Shown: positions 10,481 through 24,785, counted from the first letter of the stretch. The stretch: 64,000 bases of DNA from Acanthosepion esculentum (GCA_964036315.1 OZ038517.1:51866455-51930454), one strand, 5' to 3'. A program made the numbers and translations. The notes: generated from the letters alone by a model not told the origin.

Positions 10481-11328
10481 GTAGATAAAAAATGTTATTA
10501 GTCTCTATTATCAACTGGGATGCTTGAAGGTTTTATAAACATTTTTATTTCTCCTTTCAGCGCCCACACTTTAACTTGGTATCTGACGTTGACTCAGAGC
10601 TTACGACTGATGAGGACCACGTGTTTTGATCGATTATCAAAAACAGTATTTCGTGTTTTTTTTTAATTTCTGTGTCTCTCTTTTTCTTATTTTCTTTTAA
10701 CAAATGTAAATTGTTTAAATCTGGCTTTGGCTGCCAGAGAAAATTCAATTGCTAAGTGTTGAAGGCAACAAAATGCGCATGCGTGAAAAAAAAAAAAGAA
10801 AATGGATGTTATCTATCATCGCAGTTTTTGAATTTTCGCGCTAAAAATCAGTAGAACGGGCGCATATGGAAACTATGTAGGCAAATTCTTCTTCCCACTG
10901 ATGAAATCTATCTCTTTTTCGGACATGGCGAATTTTAAATGCCTTTTGCCCTGGTTTGTATATGTATCGAAAAGAAAGATAATAGCTGCGCGTATTCCTG
11001 CGTTGACAAAGCATATTGACCTAGTTCATAAAAACAGCTTATTTTTTTAAGGTTTATCAATATTTTGCCGGTTATTTAACCCATATTTTTGGATTGTAAG
11101 AATCTTTTTGCAACTAATAATCATTTACTGACATAAGTCCCACTAATTAACCCGTAACAGGGAGAGAGAATTGAATTTGTTATATAGGAATAAATTGTCG
11201 CTGCAGATACTTGAGTTTGAACATAGATCGTCAGTGAGCAAACACAGACGATCCCACAGTTGAATTAAGTAGAATAAGGAGCTCACGTGACCGTAAGGAA
11301 AACGCAAAAATGGAACGCAGCGTGCCGC
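10481..11328. other. Unique AT-rich stretch left of the 36-bp satellite
   Basis: No gene or known repeat recognised. A pyrimidine tract plus AG near 10548-10560 resembles a splice acceptor but has no supporting exon. Confidence 0.4.
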
Positions 11329-14300
11329 CTATATGATCGCTATTTCTATTCTATCCTCTATCACTATACGGATATCCATTTCTACTCCATCCTCTATTAC
11401 TATACGGATATCCATTTCTATTCTATCCTCTATTACTATACGGATCACCATTTCTATTTTATCCTCTATTACTATACGGATCTCCATTTCTATTCTATCC
11501 TCTATTACTATACGGATCTCCATTTCTATTCTATCCTCTATTACTATACGGATCTCCATTTCTATTCTATCCTCTATTACTATACGGATCTCCATTTCTA
11601 TTCTATCCTCTATTACTATACGGATCTCCATTTCTATTCTATCCTCTATTACTATACGGATCACCATTTCTACTCCATCCTCTATTACTATACGGATCTC
11701 CATTTCTATTCTATCCTCTATTACTATACGGATCTCCATTTCTATTCTATCCTCTATTACTATACGGATCTCCATTTCTACTCCATCCTCTATTACTATA
11801 CGGATCTCCATTTCTACTCCATCCTCTATTACTATACGGATCACCATTTCTATTCTATCCTCTATTACTATACGGATCTCCATTTCTATTCTATCCTCTA
11901 TTACTATACGGATCCCATTTCTACTCCATCCTCTATTATTATACGGATCTCCATTTCTACTCCATCCTCTATTACTATACGGATCTCCATTTCTATTCTA
12001 TCCTCTATTACTATACGGATCTCCATTTCTATTCTATCCTCTATTACTATACGGATCTCCATTTCTACTCCATCCTCTATTACTATACGGATCTCCATTT
12101 CTATTCTATCCTCTATTACTATACGGATCTCCATTTCTACTCCATCCTCTATTACTATACGGATCTCCATTTCTATTCTATCCTCTATTACTATACGGAT
12201 CTCCATTTCTACTCCATCCTCTATTACTATACGGATCTCCATTTCTACTCCATCCTCTATTACTATACGGATCTCCATTACTATTCTATCCTCTATTACT
12301 ATACGGATCTCCATTTCTACTCCATCCTCTATTACTATACGGATCTCCATTTCTATTCTATCCTCTATTACTATACGGATCTCCATTTCTACTCCATCCT
12401 CTATTACTATACGGATCTCCATTTCTATTCTATCCTCTATTACTATACGGATCTCCATTTCTATTCTATCCTCTATTATTATACGGATCTCCATTTCTAC
12501 TCGATCGTCTATTACTATACGGATCTCCATTTCTATTCTATCCTCTATTACTATAGGGATCTCCATTTCTATTCTATCCTCTATTACTATACGGATCTCC
12601 ATTTCTACTCCATCCTCTATTACTATACGGATCACCATTTCTGCTCCATCCTCTATTACTATACGGATATCCATTTATATTCTATCCTCTATTACTATAC
12701 GGATCTCCATTTCTATTCTATCCTCTATTACTATACGGATCTCCATTTCTATTCTATCCTCTATTACTATACGGATCTCCATTTCTATTCTATCGTCTAT
12801 TACTATACGGATCTCCATTTCTATTCTATCCTCTATTACTATACGGATCTCCATTTCTCTTCTATCCTCTATTACTATACGGATCTCCATTTCTACTCCA
12901 TCCTCTATTACTATACGGATCTCCATTTCTACTCCATCCTCTATTACTATACGGATCACCATTTCTATTCTATCCTCTATTACTATACGGATCTCCATTT
13001 CTCTTCTATCCTCTATTACTATACGGATCTCCATTTCTACTCCATCCTCTATTACTATACGGATCTCCATTTCTACTCCATCCTCTATTACTATACGGAT
13101 CACCATTTCTATTCTATCCTCTATTACTATACGGATCTCCATTTCTATTCTATCCTCTATTACTATACGGATCTCCATTTCTATTCTATCCTCTATTACT
13201 ATACGGATCTCCATTTCTATTCTATCCTCTATTATTATACGGATCTCCATTTCTACTCCATCCTCTATTACTATACGGATCTCCATTTCTATTCTATCCT
13301 CTATTACTATACGGATCTCCATTTCTATTCTATCCTCTATTACTATACGGATCTCCATTTCTACTCCATCCTCTATTACTATACGGATCTCCATTTCTAT
13401 TCTATCCTCTATTATTATACGGATCTACATTTCTACTCGATCGTCTATTACTATACGGATCTCCATTTCTATTCTATCCTCTATTACTATATGGACCTCC
13501 ATTTCTATTCTATCCTCTATTACTATACGGATCTCCATTTCTACTCCATCCTCTATTACTATACGGATCACCATTTCTACTCCATCCTCTATTACTATAC
13601 GGATCTCCATTTCTATTCTATCCTCTATTACTATACGGATCGCTATTTCTATTCTATCCTCTATTACTATACAGATCTCCATTTCTATTCTATCCTCTAT
13701 TACTATACGGATCTCCATTTCTATTTTATCCTCTATTACTATACGGATCTCCATTTCTATTTTATCCTCTATTACTATACGGATCTCCATTTCTATTCTA
13801 TCCTCTATTACTATACGGATCTCCATTTCTATTCTATCCTCTATTACTATACGGATCTCCATTTCTATTTTATCCTCTATTACTCTACGGATCTCCATTT
13901 CTATTTTATCCTCTATTACTATACGGATCTCCATTTCTATTCTATCCTCTATTACTATACGGATATCCATTTCTACTCCATCCTCTATTACTATACGGAT
14001 ATCCATTTCTACTCCATCCTCTATTACTATACGGATCTCCATTTCTACTCCATCCTCTATTACTATACGGATCTCTATTTCTACTCCATCCTCTATTACT
14101 ATACGGATCTTCATTTCTATTCGATCCTCTATTAATATACGGATATCCATTTCTACTCCATCCTCTATTACTATACGGATATCCATTTCTACTCCATCCT
14201 CTATTACTATACGGATCTCCATTTCTATTCTATCCTCTATTACTATACGGATCTCCATTTCTATTCTATCCTCTATTGCTATACTGATCTCCATTTCTAT

Positions 14301-17300
14301 TCTATCCTCTATTACTATACGGATCTCCATTTCTATTTTATCCTCTATTACTATACGGATCTCAATTTCTATTCTATCCTCTATTACTATACGGATCTCC
14401 ATTTCTATTCTATCCTCTATTACTATACGGATCTCCATTTCTACTCCATCCTCTATTACTATACGGATATCCATTTCTACTCCTTCCTCTATTACTATAC
14501 GGATATCCATTTCTACTCCATCCTCTATTACTATACGGATCTCCATTTCTACTCCTTCCTCTATTACTATACGGATCTCCATTTCTACTCCATCATCTAT
14601 TACTATACGGATCTCCATTTCTATTCTATCCTCTATTACTATACGGATCTCCATTTCTATTCTATCCTCTATTACTATACGGATCTCCATTTCTATTCTA
14701 TCCTCTATTACTATACGGATCTCCATTTCTACTCCATCCTCTATTACTATACGGATATGCATTTCTACTCCATCCTCTATTACTATACGGATCTCCATTT
14801 CTACTCCATCCTCTATCACTATACGGATCTCCATTTCTACTCCATCATCTATTACTATACGGATCTCCATTTCTATTCTATCCTCTATTACTATACGGAT
14901 CTCCATTTCTATTCTATCCTCTATTACTATACGGATCTCCATTTCTACTCCATCCTCTATTACTATACGGATCTCCATTTCTACTCCATCCTCTATTACT
15001 ATACGGATCTCCATTTCTACTCCATCATCTATTACTATACGGATCTCCATTTCTACTCCATCCTCTATTACTATACGGATCTCCATTTCTACTCCATCAC
15101 TATTACTATACGGATCTCCATTTCTATTCTATCCTCTATTACTATACGGATCTCCATTTCTATTCTATCCTCTATTACTATACGGATCTCCATTTCTATT
15201 CTATCCTCTATTACTATACGGATCTCCATTTCTACTCCATCCTCTATTACTATACCGATCTCCATTTCTACTCCATCCTCTATTACTATACGGATCTCCA
15301 TTTCTACTCCATCCTCTATTACTATACGGATCTCCATTTCTACTCCATCATCTATTACTATACGGATCTCCATTTCTATTCTATCCTCTATTACTATACG
15401 GATCTCCATTTCTATTCTATCCTCTATTACTATACGGATCTCCATTTCTATTCTATCCTCTATTACTATACGGATCTGTATTTCTACTCCATCCTCTATT
15501 ACTATACGGATATCCATTTCTACTCCATCCTCTATTACTATACGGATCTCCATTTCTACTCCATCCTCTATTACTATACGGATCTCCATTTCTACTCCAT
15601 CATCTATTACTATACGGATCTCCATTTCTATTCTATCCTCAATTACTATACGGATCTCCATTTCTATTCTATCCTCTATTACTATACGGATCACCATTTC
15701 TATTCTATCCTCTATTACTATACGGATCTCCATTTCTATTCTATCCTCTATTACTATACGGATATCCATTTCTACTCTATCCTCTATTACTATACGGATC
15801 TCCATTTCTATTCTATCCTCTATTACTATACGGATCTCCATTTCTACTCCATCCTCTATTACTATACGGATCACCATTTCTATTCTATCCTCTATTACTA
15901 TACGGATCTCCATTTCTATTCTATCCTCTATTACTATACGGATATCCATTTCTACTCTATCCTCTATTACTATACGGATATCCATTTCTACTCTATCCTC
16001 TATTACTATACGGATCTCCATTTCTATTCTATCCTCTATTACTATACGGATCTCCATTTCTACTCCATCCTCTATTACTATACGGATATCCATTTCTATT
16101 CTATCCTCTATTACTATACGGATCTCCATTTCTACTCCTTCCTCTAATACTATACGGATCTCCATTTCTATTCTATCCTCTATTACTATACGGATATCCA
16201 TTTCTACTCCATCCTCTATTACTATACGGATCTCAATTTCTACTCCATCCTCTATTACTATACGGATCTCCATTTCTATTCTATCCTCTATTACTATACG
16301 GATCTCCATTTCTATTTTATCCTCTATTACTATACGGATCACCATTTCTATTCTATCCTCTATTACTATACGGATCTCCATTTCTATTCTATCCTCTATT
16401 ACTATACGGATATCCATTTCTACTCTATCCTCTATTACTATACGGATATCCATTTCTACTCTATCCTCTATTACTATACGGATCTCCATTTCTACTCCAT
16501 CCTCTATTACTATACGGATCTCCAATTCTACTCCATCCTCTATTACTATACGGATCTTCATTTCTATTCTATCCTCGATTACTATACGGATATCCATTTC
16601 TACTCCATCCTCTATTACTATACGGATATCCATTTCTACTCCATCCTCTATTACTATACGGATCTCCATTTCTATTCTATCCTCTATTACTATACGGATT
16701 TCCATTTCTATTCTATCCTCTATTGCTATACTGATCTCCATTTCTATTCTATCCTCTATTACTATACGGATCTCCATTTCTATTTTATCCTCTATTACTA
16801 TACGGATCTCCATTTCTATTCTATCCTCTATTACTATACGGATCTCCATTTCTATTCTATCCTCTATTACTATACGGATCTCCATTTCTACTCCATCCTC
16901 TATTACTATACGGATATCCATTTCTACTCCATCCTCTATTACTATACGGATCTCCATTTCTACTCCATCCTCTATTACTATACGGATCTCCATTTCTACT
17001 CCATCCTCTATTACTATACGGATCTCCATTTCTACTCCATCATCTATTACTATACGGATCTCCATTTCTATTCTATCCTCTATTACTATACGGATCTCCA
17101 TTTCTATTCTATCCTCTATTACTATACGGATCTCCATTTCTATTCTATCCTCTATTACTATACGGATCTCCATTTCTACTCAATCCTCTATTACTATACG
17201 GATATCCATTTCTACTCCATCCTCTATTACTATACGGGTCTCCATTTCTACTCCATCCTCTATTACTATACGGATCTCCATTTCTACTCCATCATATATT

Positions 17301-20300
17301 ACTATACGGATCTCCATTTCTATTCTATCCTCTATTACTATACGGATCTCCATTTCTATTCTATCCTCTATTACTATACGGATCTCCATTTCTACTCCAT
17401 CCTCTATTACTATACGGATCTCCATTTCTACTCCATCCTCTATTACTATACGGATCTCCATTTCTACTCCATCATCTATTACTATACGGATCTCCATTTC
17501 TATTCTATCCTCTATTACTATACGGATCTCCATTTCTATTTTATCCTCTATTACTATACGGATCACCATTTCTATTCTATCCTCTATTCCTATACGGATA
17601 TCCATTTCTACTCCATCCTCTATTACTATACGGATCTCCATTTCTACTCCATCCTCTATTACTATACGGATCTCCATTTCTACTCCATCCTCTATTACTA
17701 TACGGATCTCCATTTCTACTCCATCATCTATTACTATACGGATCTCCATTTCTACTCCATCCTCTATTACTATACGTATCTCCATTTCTACTCCATCCTC
17801 TATTACTATACGGATCTCCATTTCTACTCCATCCTCTATTACTATACGGGTCTCCATTTCTACTCCATCCTCTATTACTATACGGATCTCCATTTCTACT
17901 CCATCATCTATTACTATACGGATCTCCATTTCTATTCTATCCTCTATTACTATACGGATCTCCATTTCTATTCTATCCTCTATTACTATACGGATCTCCA
18001 TTTCTACTCCATCCTCTATTACTATACGGATCTCCATTTCTACTCCATCATCTATTACTATACGGATCTCCATTTCTACTCCATCCTCTATTACTATACG
18101 TATCTCCATTTCTACTCCATCATCTATTACTATACGGATCTCCATTTCTATTCTATCCTCTATTACTATACGGATCTCCATTTCTATTCTATCCTCTATT
18201 ACTATACGGATCTCCATTTCTATTCTATCCTCTATTACTCTACGGATCTCCATTTCTACTCCATCCTCTATTAATATACGGATCTCCATTTCTACTCCAT
18301 CCTCTATTACTATACGGATCTCCATTTCTACTCCGTCATCTATTACTATACGGATCTCCATTTCTATTCTATCCTCTTTTACTATACGGATCACCATTTC
18401 TATTCTATCCTCTATTACTATACGGATCTCCATTTCTATTCTATCCTCTATTACTATACGGATATCCATTTCTACTCCATCCTCTATTACTATACGGATC
18501 TCCATTTCTACTCCATCCTCTATTACTATACGGATCTCCATTTCTATTCTATCCTCTATTACTATACGGATCTCCATTTCTATTTTATCCTCTATTACTA
18601 TACGGATCACCATTTCTATTCTATCCTCTATTACTATACGGATCTCCATTTCTATTCTATCCTCTATTACTATACGGATATCCATTTCTACTCTATCCTC
18701 TATTACTATACGGATATCCATTTCTACTCTATCCTCTATTACTATACGGATCTCCATTTCTATTCTATCCTCTATTACTATACGGATCTCTATTTCTACT
18801 CCATCCTCTATTACTATACGGATCTCCATTTCTATTCTATCCTCTATTACTATACGGATCTCCATTTCTACTCCATCCTCTATTACTATACGGATCTCCA
18901 TTTCTATTCTATCCTCTATTACTATACGGATATCCATTTCAACTCCATCCTCTATTACTATACGGATATCCATTTCTACTCCATCCTCTATTACTATACG
19001 GATCTCCATTTCTATTCTATCCTCTATTACTATACGGATCTCTATTTCTACTCCATCCTCTATTACTATACGGATCTCCATTTCTATTCTATCCTCTATT
19101 ACCATACGGATCTCCATTTCTACTCCATCCTCTATTACTATACGGATATCCATTTCTACTCCATCCTCTATTACTATACGGATATCCATTTCTACTCCAT
19201 CCTCTATTACTATACGGATCTCCATTTCTATTCTATCCTCTATTACTATACGGATCTCCATTTCTATTCTATCCTCTATTGCTATACTGATCTCCATTTC
19301 TATTCTATCCTCTATTACTATACGGATCTCCATTTCTATTTTATCCTCTATTACTATACGGATCTCCATTTCTATTCTATCCTCTATTACTATACGGATC
19401 TCCATTTCTATTCTATCCTCTATTACTATACGGATCTCCATTTCTACTCCATCCTCTATTACTATACGGATCTCCATTTCTACTCCATCCTCTATTACTA
19501 TACGGATCTCCATTTCTACTCCATCCTCTATTACTATACGGATCTCCATTTCTACTCCATCATCTATTACTATACGGATCTCCATTTCTACTCCATCCTC
19601 TATTACTATACTGATCTCCATTTCTACTCCATCATCTATTACTATACGTATCTCCATTTCTATTCTATCCTCTATTACTATACGGATCTCCATTTCTATT
19701 CTATCCTCTATTACTATACGGATCTCCATTTCTACTCCATCCTCTATTACTATACGGATCTCCATTTCTACTCCATCCTCTATTACTATACGGATCTCCA
19801 TTTCTACTCCATCCTCTATTACTATACGGATCTCCATTTCTACTCCATCATCTATTACTATACGGATCTCCATTTCTATTCTATCCTCTATTACTATACG
19901 GATCTCCATTTCTATTCTATCCTCTATTACTATACGGATCTCCATTTCTATTCTATCCTCTATTACTATACGGATCTGCATTTCTACTCCATCCTCTATT
20001 ACTATACGGATATCCATTTCTACTCCATCCTCTATTACTATACGGATCTCCATTTCTACTCCATCCTCTATTACTATACGGTTATCCATTTCTACTCTAT
20101 CCTCTATTACTATACGGATATCCATTTCTACTCTATCCTCTATTACTATACGGATCTCCATTTCTATTCTATCCTTTATTACTATACGGATCTCCATTTC
20201 TACTCCATCCTCTATTACTATACGGATCTCCATTTCTATTCTATCCTCTATTACTATATGGATCTCCATTTCTACTCCATCCTCTATTACTGTACGGATC

Positions 20301-21393
20301 TCCATTTCTATTCTATCCTCTATTACTATACGGATCTCCATTTCTATTCTATCCTCTATTACTATACGGATCTCCATTTCTATTCTATCCTCTATTACTA
20401 TACGGATCTCCATTTCTATTCTATCCTCTATTACTATACGGATCTGCATTTCTACTCCATCCTCTATTACTATACGGATATCCATTTCTACTCCATCCTC
20501 TATTACTATACGGATCTCCATTTCTACTCCATCCTCTATTACTATACGGTTATCCATTTCTACTCTATCCTCTATTACTATACGGATATCCATTTCTACT
20601 CTATCCTCTATTACTATACGGATCTCCATTTCTATTCCATCCTTTATTACTATACGGATCTCCATTTCTACTCCATCCTCTATTACTATACGGATCTCCA
20701 TTTCTATTCTATCCTCTATTACTATACGGATCTCCATTTCTACTCCATCCTCTATTACTATACGGATCTCCATTTCTATTCTATCCTCTATTACTATACG
20801 GATATCCATTTCTACTCCATCCTCTATTACTATACGGATATCCATTTCTACTCTAACCTCAATTACTATACGGATATCCATTTCTACTCTATCCTCTATT
20901 ACTATACGGATATCCATTTCTACTCTATCCTCTATTACTATACGGATCTCCATTTCTATTCCATCCTTTATTACTATACGGATCTCCATTTCTACTCCAT
21001 CCTCTATTACTATACGGATCTCCATTTCTATTCTATCCTCTATTACTATACGGATCTCCATTTCTACTCCATCCTCTATTACTATACGGATATCCATTTC
21101 TATTCTATCCTCTATTACTATACGGATATCCATTTCTACTCCATCCTCTATTACTATACGGATATCCATTTCTACTCTAACCTCAATTACTATACGGATA
21201 TCCATTTCTACTCCATCCTCTATTACTATACGGATCTCCATTTCTACTCCTTCCTCTATTACTATACGGATCTCCATTTCTACTCTCTCTTCTATTACTA
21301 TACGGATCTTTATTTCTACTCTATCCTGTATTGCTATACGGACTGCTATTCTCTACTCTATTCGCTATACTATTTCTCTATTCGGATCACTAT
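11329..21393. repeat. 10-kb satellite of a 36-bp unit (~279 copies) with higher-order structure
   Basis: The unit is CATTTCTATTCTATCC followed by TCTATTACTATACGGATCTC. Two main forms differ at TATTCTATCC versus TACTCCATCC, with further variants at GGATCTCC, GGATATCC and GGATCACC. A rare variant, TTGCTATACTGATCTCC, occurs only near 14278, 16725 and 19281. Those spacings are 2447 and 2556 bp: 68 units less one base, and exactly 71 units. A 35-bp unit near 15097 explains the missing base. This shows large blocks were duplicated. Because 36 is divisible by three and the unit lacks stops in all three plus frames and one minus frame, open frames of up to 2245 codons appear. They are by-products. 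Edges are ragged at both ends. Confidence 0.97.
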
Positions 21394-21639
21394 TCCGTGG
21401 TTACTTTACGAGCGAGTATTATCGAGCAAGTAATATTAGTGCGAGGTTTGTTCGAAGGCGTCTGACACCAGTATTGTTCATCGGCGTACAATAGTTGTAT
21501 CTCTCGATTACATATTCTTTACCACAACCAGCATTGCGAAAGCGACAACGTGTATTTGTTGGCATCGCAAAAGTTGCAACGAGTGTCCGTTGACATCACA
21601 AAGTAAGTCTTACTAATTAACTCGTAGTTAGGTGGAGAA

Positions 21640-21835
21640 TAGTCGAATTCATACCTTTCGCAAGGGTATTGCGATAATTGAATATAATTCATTCCATTAT
21701 TCATTACACCATGCGCACATTCAAGCTTACAACACCTGATATTACCGAGAGGTCACCCATCTAGGCACTGACCAGTTTCGACGCTGCTTAACATCGGTGA
21801 TCGTACGGGAAACGGTGTCGACATCAACTTCATTC
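21640..21835 (-). repeat. 5S rRNA-derived SINE
   Basis: On the minus strand, 21835-21723 aligns by eye with the length of 5S rRNA: ACGATCACCGATGTTAAGC, TGGTCAGTGCCTAGATGGG and a 3' end GTGTTGTAAGC. These include the internal-control-region positions used by TFIIIA and Pol III. The following 80 bp (AATGAATTATATTCAATTATCG, GGGTATTGCG-type, GAAAGGTATGAATTC) resembles the body of SINE family B. So this looks like a 5S-headed SINE, not a plain 5S pseudogene. Confidence 0.7.
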
Positions 21836-21919
21836 TCTATTCGTCTCTCTTGAGAGGCGCAGTCTTTATAGTATCAGGGAGAGTTCATTGTATCGTTACA
21901 GGTAAGATCCCATAACAAT

Positions 21920-21920
<1 letters not shown>

Positions 21921-21955
<35 letters not shown>

Positions 21956-21963
21956 AGAGACTG

Positions 21964-22018
<55 letters not shown>

Positions 22019-22057
22019 ACAGACTGAGATAGATAGATAGATAGATAGAACAGACTG

Positions 22058-22092
<35 letters not shown>

Positions 22093-22132
22093 CAGACAGA
22101 TAGATAGATATATAGATAGATAGAAGAGACTG

Positions 22133-22188
<56 letters not shown>

Positions 22189-22282
22189 GTGAACAGACAG
22201 AGATAGTTATGAACAGACTTAGATAGATAGATAGATAGATAGAAGAGACTGAGATAGATAGATAGATAGATAGAAGAGACTG

Positions 22283-22313
<31 letters not shown>

Positions 22314-22408
22314 AGTGACTGAGATAGATAGATAGATAGATAGATGTGAACAGACAGAGATAGCTATGAACAGACTTAGATAGATAGATAGATAGATAGA
22401 AGAGACTG

Positions 22409-22463
<55 letters not shown>

Positions 22464-22502
22464 AGAGACTGAGATAGATAGATAGATAGATAGAAGTGAC
22501 TG

Positions 22503-22534
<32 letters not shown>

Positions 22535-22565
22535 GTGAACAGACAGAGATAGTTATGAACAGACT

Positions 22566-22617
<52 letters not shown>

Positions 22618-22676
22618 AGAAACTGAGATAGATAGATATGAACAGACTGAGATAGTTATGAACGGACTTAGATAGG

Positions 22677-22720
<44 letters not shown>

Positions 22721-22728
22721 AGAAACTG

Positions 22729-22805
<77 letters not shown>

Positions 22806-22861
22806 TGAACAGACTGAGATAGTTATGAACAGACTTAGATAGATAGATAGATAGATAGATT
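21921..22861. repeat. Compound GATA satellite
   Basis: (TAGA)n blocks are broken at intervals by GAACAGACTGAGATAG and by TATGAACAGACTTAGATAG. The same punctuating spacer is found in the arrays at 33791-34540 (same strand) and 36140-36450 and 37686-38680 (opposite strand). Confidence 0.97.
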
Positions 22862-23307
22862 AGCGTGGTATAGTGACTGTCAGTTTCCTCACCGAAGTAT
22901 CGTGTTAGGCATGAAGGTGGCAATCACTATTCAATGTTGATTCCTATGTCCACACTGTGTGCATCTATAAACATGCTAGATCCGATAAAGAGCATTCTTG
23001 CCTAGCAAAAGTTAAGCAATATCCCTCTGTTCTCCCATAAATAACTAGGATTATTAAAAACTGGAGAGAATGGCCTCTCTAGTTTGGGTTAGTAACCAAC
23101 GTAGTAGAAGGACAACTCGGAATTCAAATGGATGTGGAGCTATCAATTCCATTCAGTACAAAATATACTGACTCCAGAACACTCAACAACTTCTTGCATG
23201 GGTGGAAGGCTGCAACCCTATCTTCCATAGTGCTGTGGTATCCTCCCTCTAAGAGCATGTTAGACTCTTCCGCCTACTATAAGGTTAGTAGGAGAAAAGG
23301 AACAGGG
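22862..23307. other. No recognisable gene
   Basis: Mixed-composition sequence between the GATA array and the hairpin-rich dimer. It is less AT-rich than its surroundings. A 96-codon open stretch beginning at 23128 runs into the hairpin region and matches nothing I know. Confidence 0.4.
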
Positions 23308-23743
23308 AACAGTCGCACAGAATGTTCAACTGTCAAACTCTCCGCCTCGGCGGAGAGGAACTCGGACGAAGTTTTGCCGCAGGGTAAAGTTTCGTCCGGG
23401 GAGGTAGACACTCCCTGAACCCGTTATTACGGGTTCACAGGATATATTTTTGGCCGAGCCTACGGGCTCGGAGTACCCACTATAAACCGGCCTTGTGCCA
23501 CATACACCCTCGGGGGGGGGGGCTGTTAAATATTAACAGTCGCACAGATTGTTCAACTGTCAAACTCTCTGCCGAGGCAGAGAGAAACTAGGTCGAAGCT
23601 TTGCCGCAGGGCAAAGTTTCGTCCGGGGAGGTAGACAGATCTAAGGGAATATTTGTGGCCGAGCCTACGGGCTCGTAGAAACCCACATTAAACTCGGCCT
23701 TGTGCCACATACATTCCTCGTGGGGGCGGGGGGCTGTTAAATA
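23308..23743 (+). ncRNA. Tandem dimer of a hairpin-rich element (candidate structured RNA)
   Basis: Two ~227-bp units (23308-23534 and 23535-23743) each start AACAGTCGCACAGA and end in a G-run plus GGCTGTTAAATA. Hairpin 1 at 23338-23357 and 23565-23584 is an 8-bp stem whose sixth pair is C-G in unit 1 and T-A in unit 2. Hairpin 2 at 23363-23398 is a 16-bp stem with a GCAG loop. Unit 1 uses G-T pairs where unit 2 has C-G or G-C, while unit 2 loses two outer pairs. Hairpin 3, only in unit 1 (23417-23436), is GAACCCG/CGGGTTC. Hairpin 4 at 23454-23471 is CCGAGCC-TACG-GGCTCGG, a UNCG tetraloop on the plus strand, and it recurs in unit 2. The end GGCCTTGTGCCACATAC resembles sequence in other repeats here. 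Family unknown; cruciform-forming DNA is the alternative. Confidence 0.55.
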
Positions 23744-23819
23744 TCAATAGATAGAGCGCTCGTTCATTAGATACACTCTCACTAGTCGTGTAATACTCTT
23801 CTGGTGTACTTTCTGTTTA

Positions 23820-23821
<2 letters not shown>

Positions 23822-23871
<50 letters not shown>

Positions 23872-23949
23872 GCAAACCTGTTTTTTGTTATTACTTAACC
23901 ATTTACTTGGTCACAACACATAGGGGCGTCTACAGGATTAACATACATG

Positions 23950-24020
<71 letters not shown>
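23822..24020. repeat. Two (TA)n tracts
   Basis: TA tracts at about 23824-23869 and 23955-24020, separated by about 85 bp of unassigned sequence. Confidence 0.95.
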
Positions 24021-24022
<2 letters not shown>

Positions 24023-24785
24023 TCCTTGTAGAAACAAAAATCCTACATCTCATACGACATTGTTTCATAAAAGAGATTGTCCATATCATCAATGAAAGCC
24101 TTCAGGAAAAAGATAAAGAAACAAAAATGTCTCCCTTCTTCTTCAAATCAGTTTTTTTTTTATCACTCTGCCTGAAGAAATGGTTTTCTTTAAGTTTTGT
24201 CTTCAACTTCCGAGATATATTCCTATTGCTAATTAGCCACTTCCTGCGCAGTTAAAACAAAATGGCGGTGGTGGTGAGTTAGTGACATACAAATATATTT
24301 TGTCTCCTGCCCATTTTTCTTTTTCTTTTCTTTTTTATTTTTGGCGTTTGAAGATGTCGTAGATTGACTGGAACAAAAGTCAAGAAAACAGACGATAAAA
24401 AGAAAATGAGCCAAAATTTAAGTTGTCTGTGTAAAAAGGAAGTTAAAGGACAAGAAATAAAAAAGAGACATAGTTGCCCCGCAGAGAAAAAGAATAGGCG
24501 ATTCAAATAAAAACAAGACAACGACTGCAGTAGCGCTAAGGGAAAAGAGAAAAAATAAGAGGGTGTCACATAAAATAGGATGGCAGAGAATTGGACGAAG
24601 AAGTAGGAAGACGGGCTACAGAAAGGAATGGCAGGGTGAGGATCGTTTGCAAGATGTGGATGTGGAGAGGGTAAATAAGTTGATAGCAGGGATTTTAGGA
24701 GGGTTGGAGTCAGTGCCCGAGGTACAGAAAAGGAAAAGAGAAATAATGAGAGAAACAATCAAGGCAGATGATACGAGTGAGGTAA
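24021..24785. other. No recognisable gene
   Basis: A-rich sequence. Open stretches of up to 159 codons on the minus strand are low-complexity Phe/Ser/Leu-rich readings of purine-rich DNA and carry no domain. Confidence 0.5.

Noticed and set aside
10548..10748. Spliced exon after the pyrimidine tract and AG at 10560
   Set aside because: The only open frame there is on the opposite strand, low in complexity, with no domain and no partner exon.
11329..21393. CRISPR-like array of 36-bp repeats
   Set aside because: Units are directly contiguous with no spacers, there are no cas genes, and the DNA is animal.
11287..21494. Open frames of up to 2245 codons (plus) and 1365 codons (minus)
   Set aside because: They lie wholly in the 36-bp satellite. 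All three plus frames and one minus frame lack stops because the unit length is divisible by three, and none has unique sequence typical of a gene.
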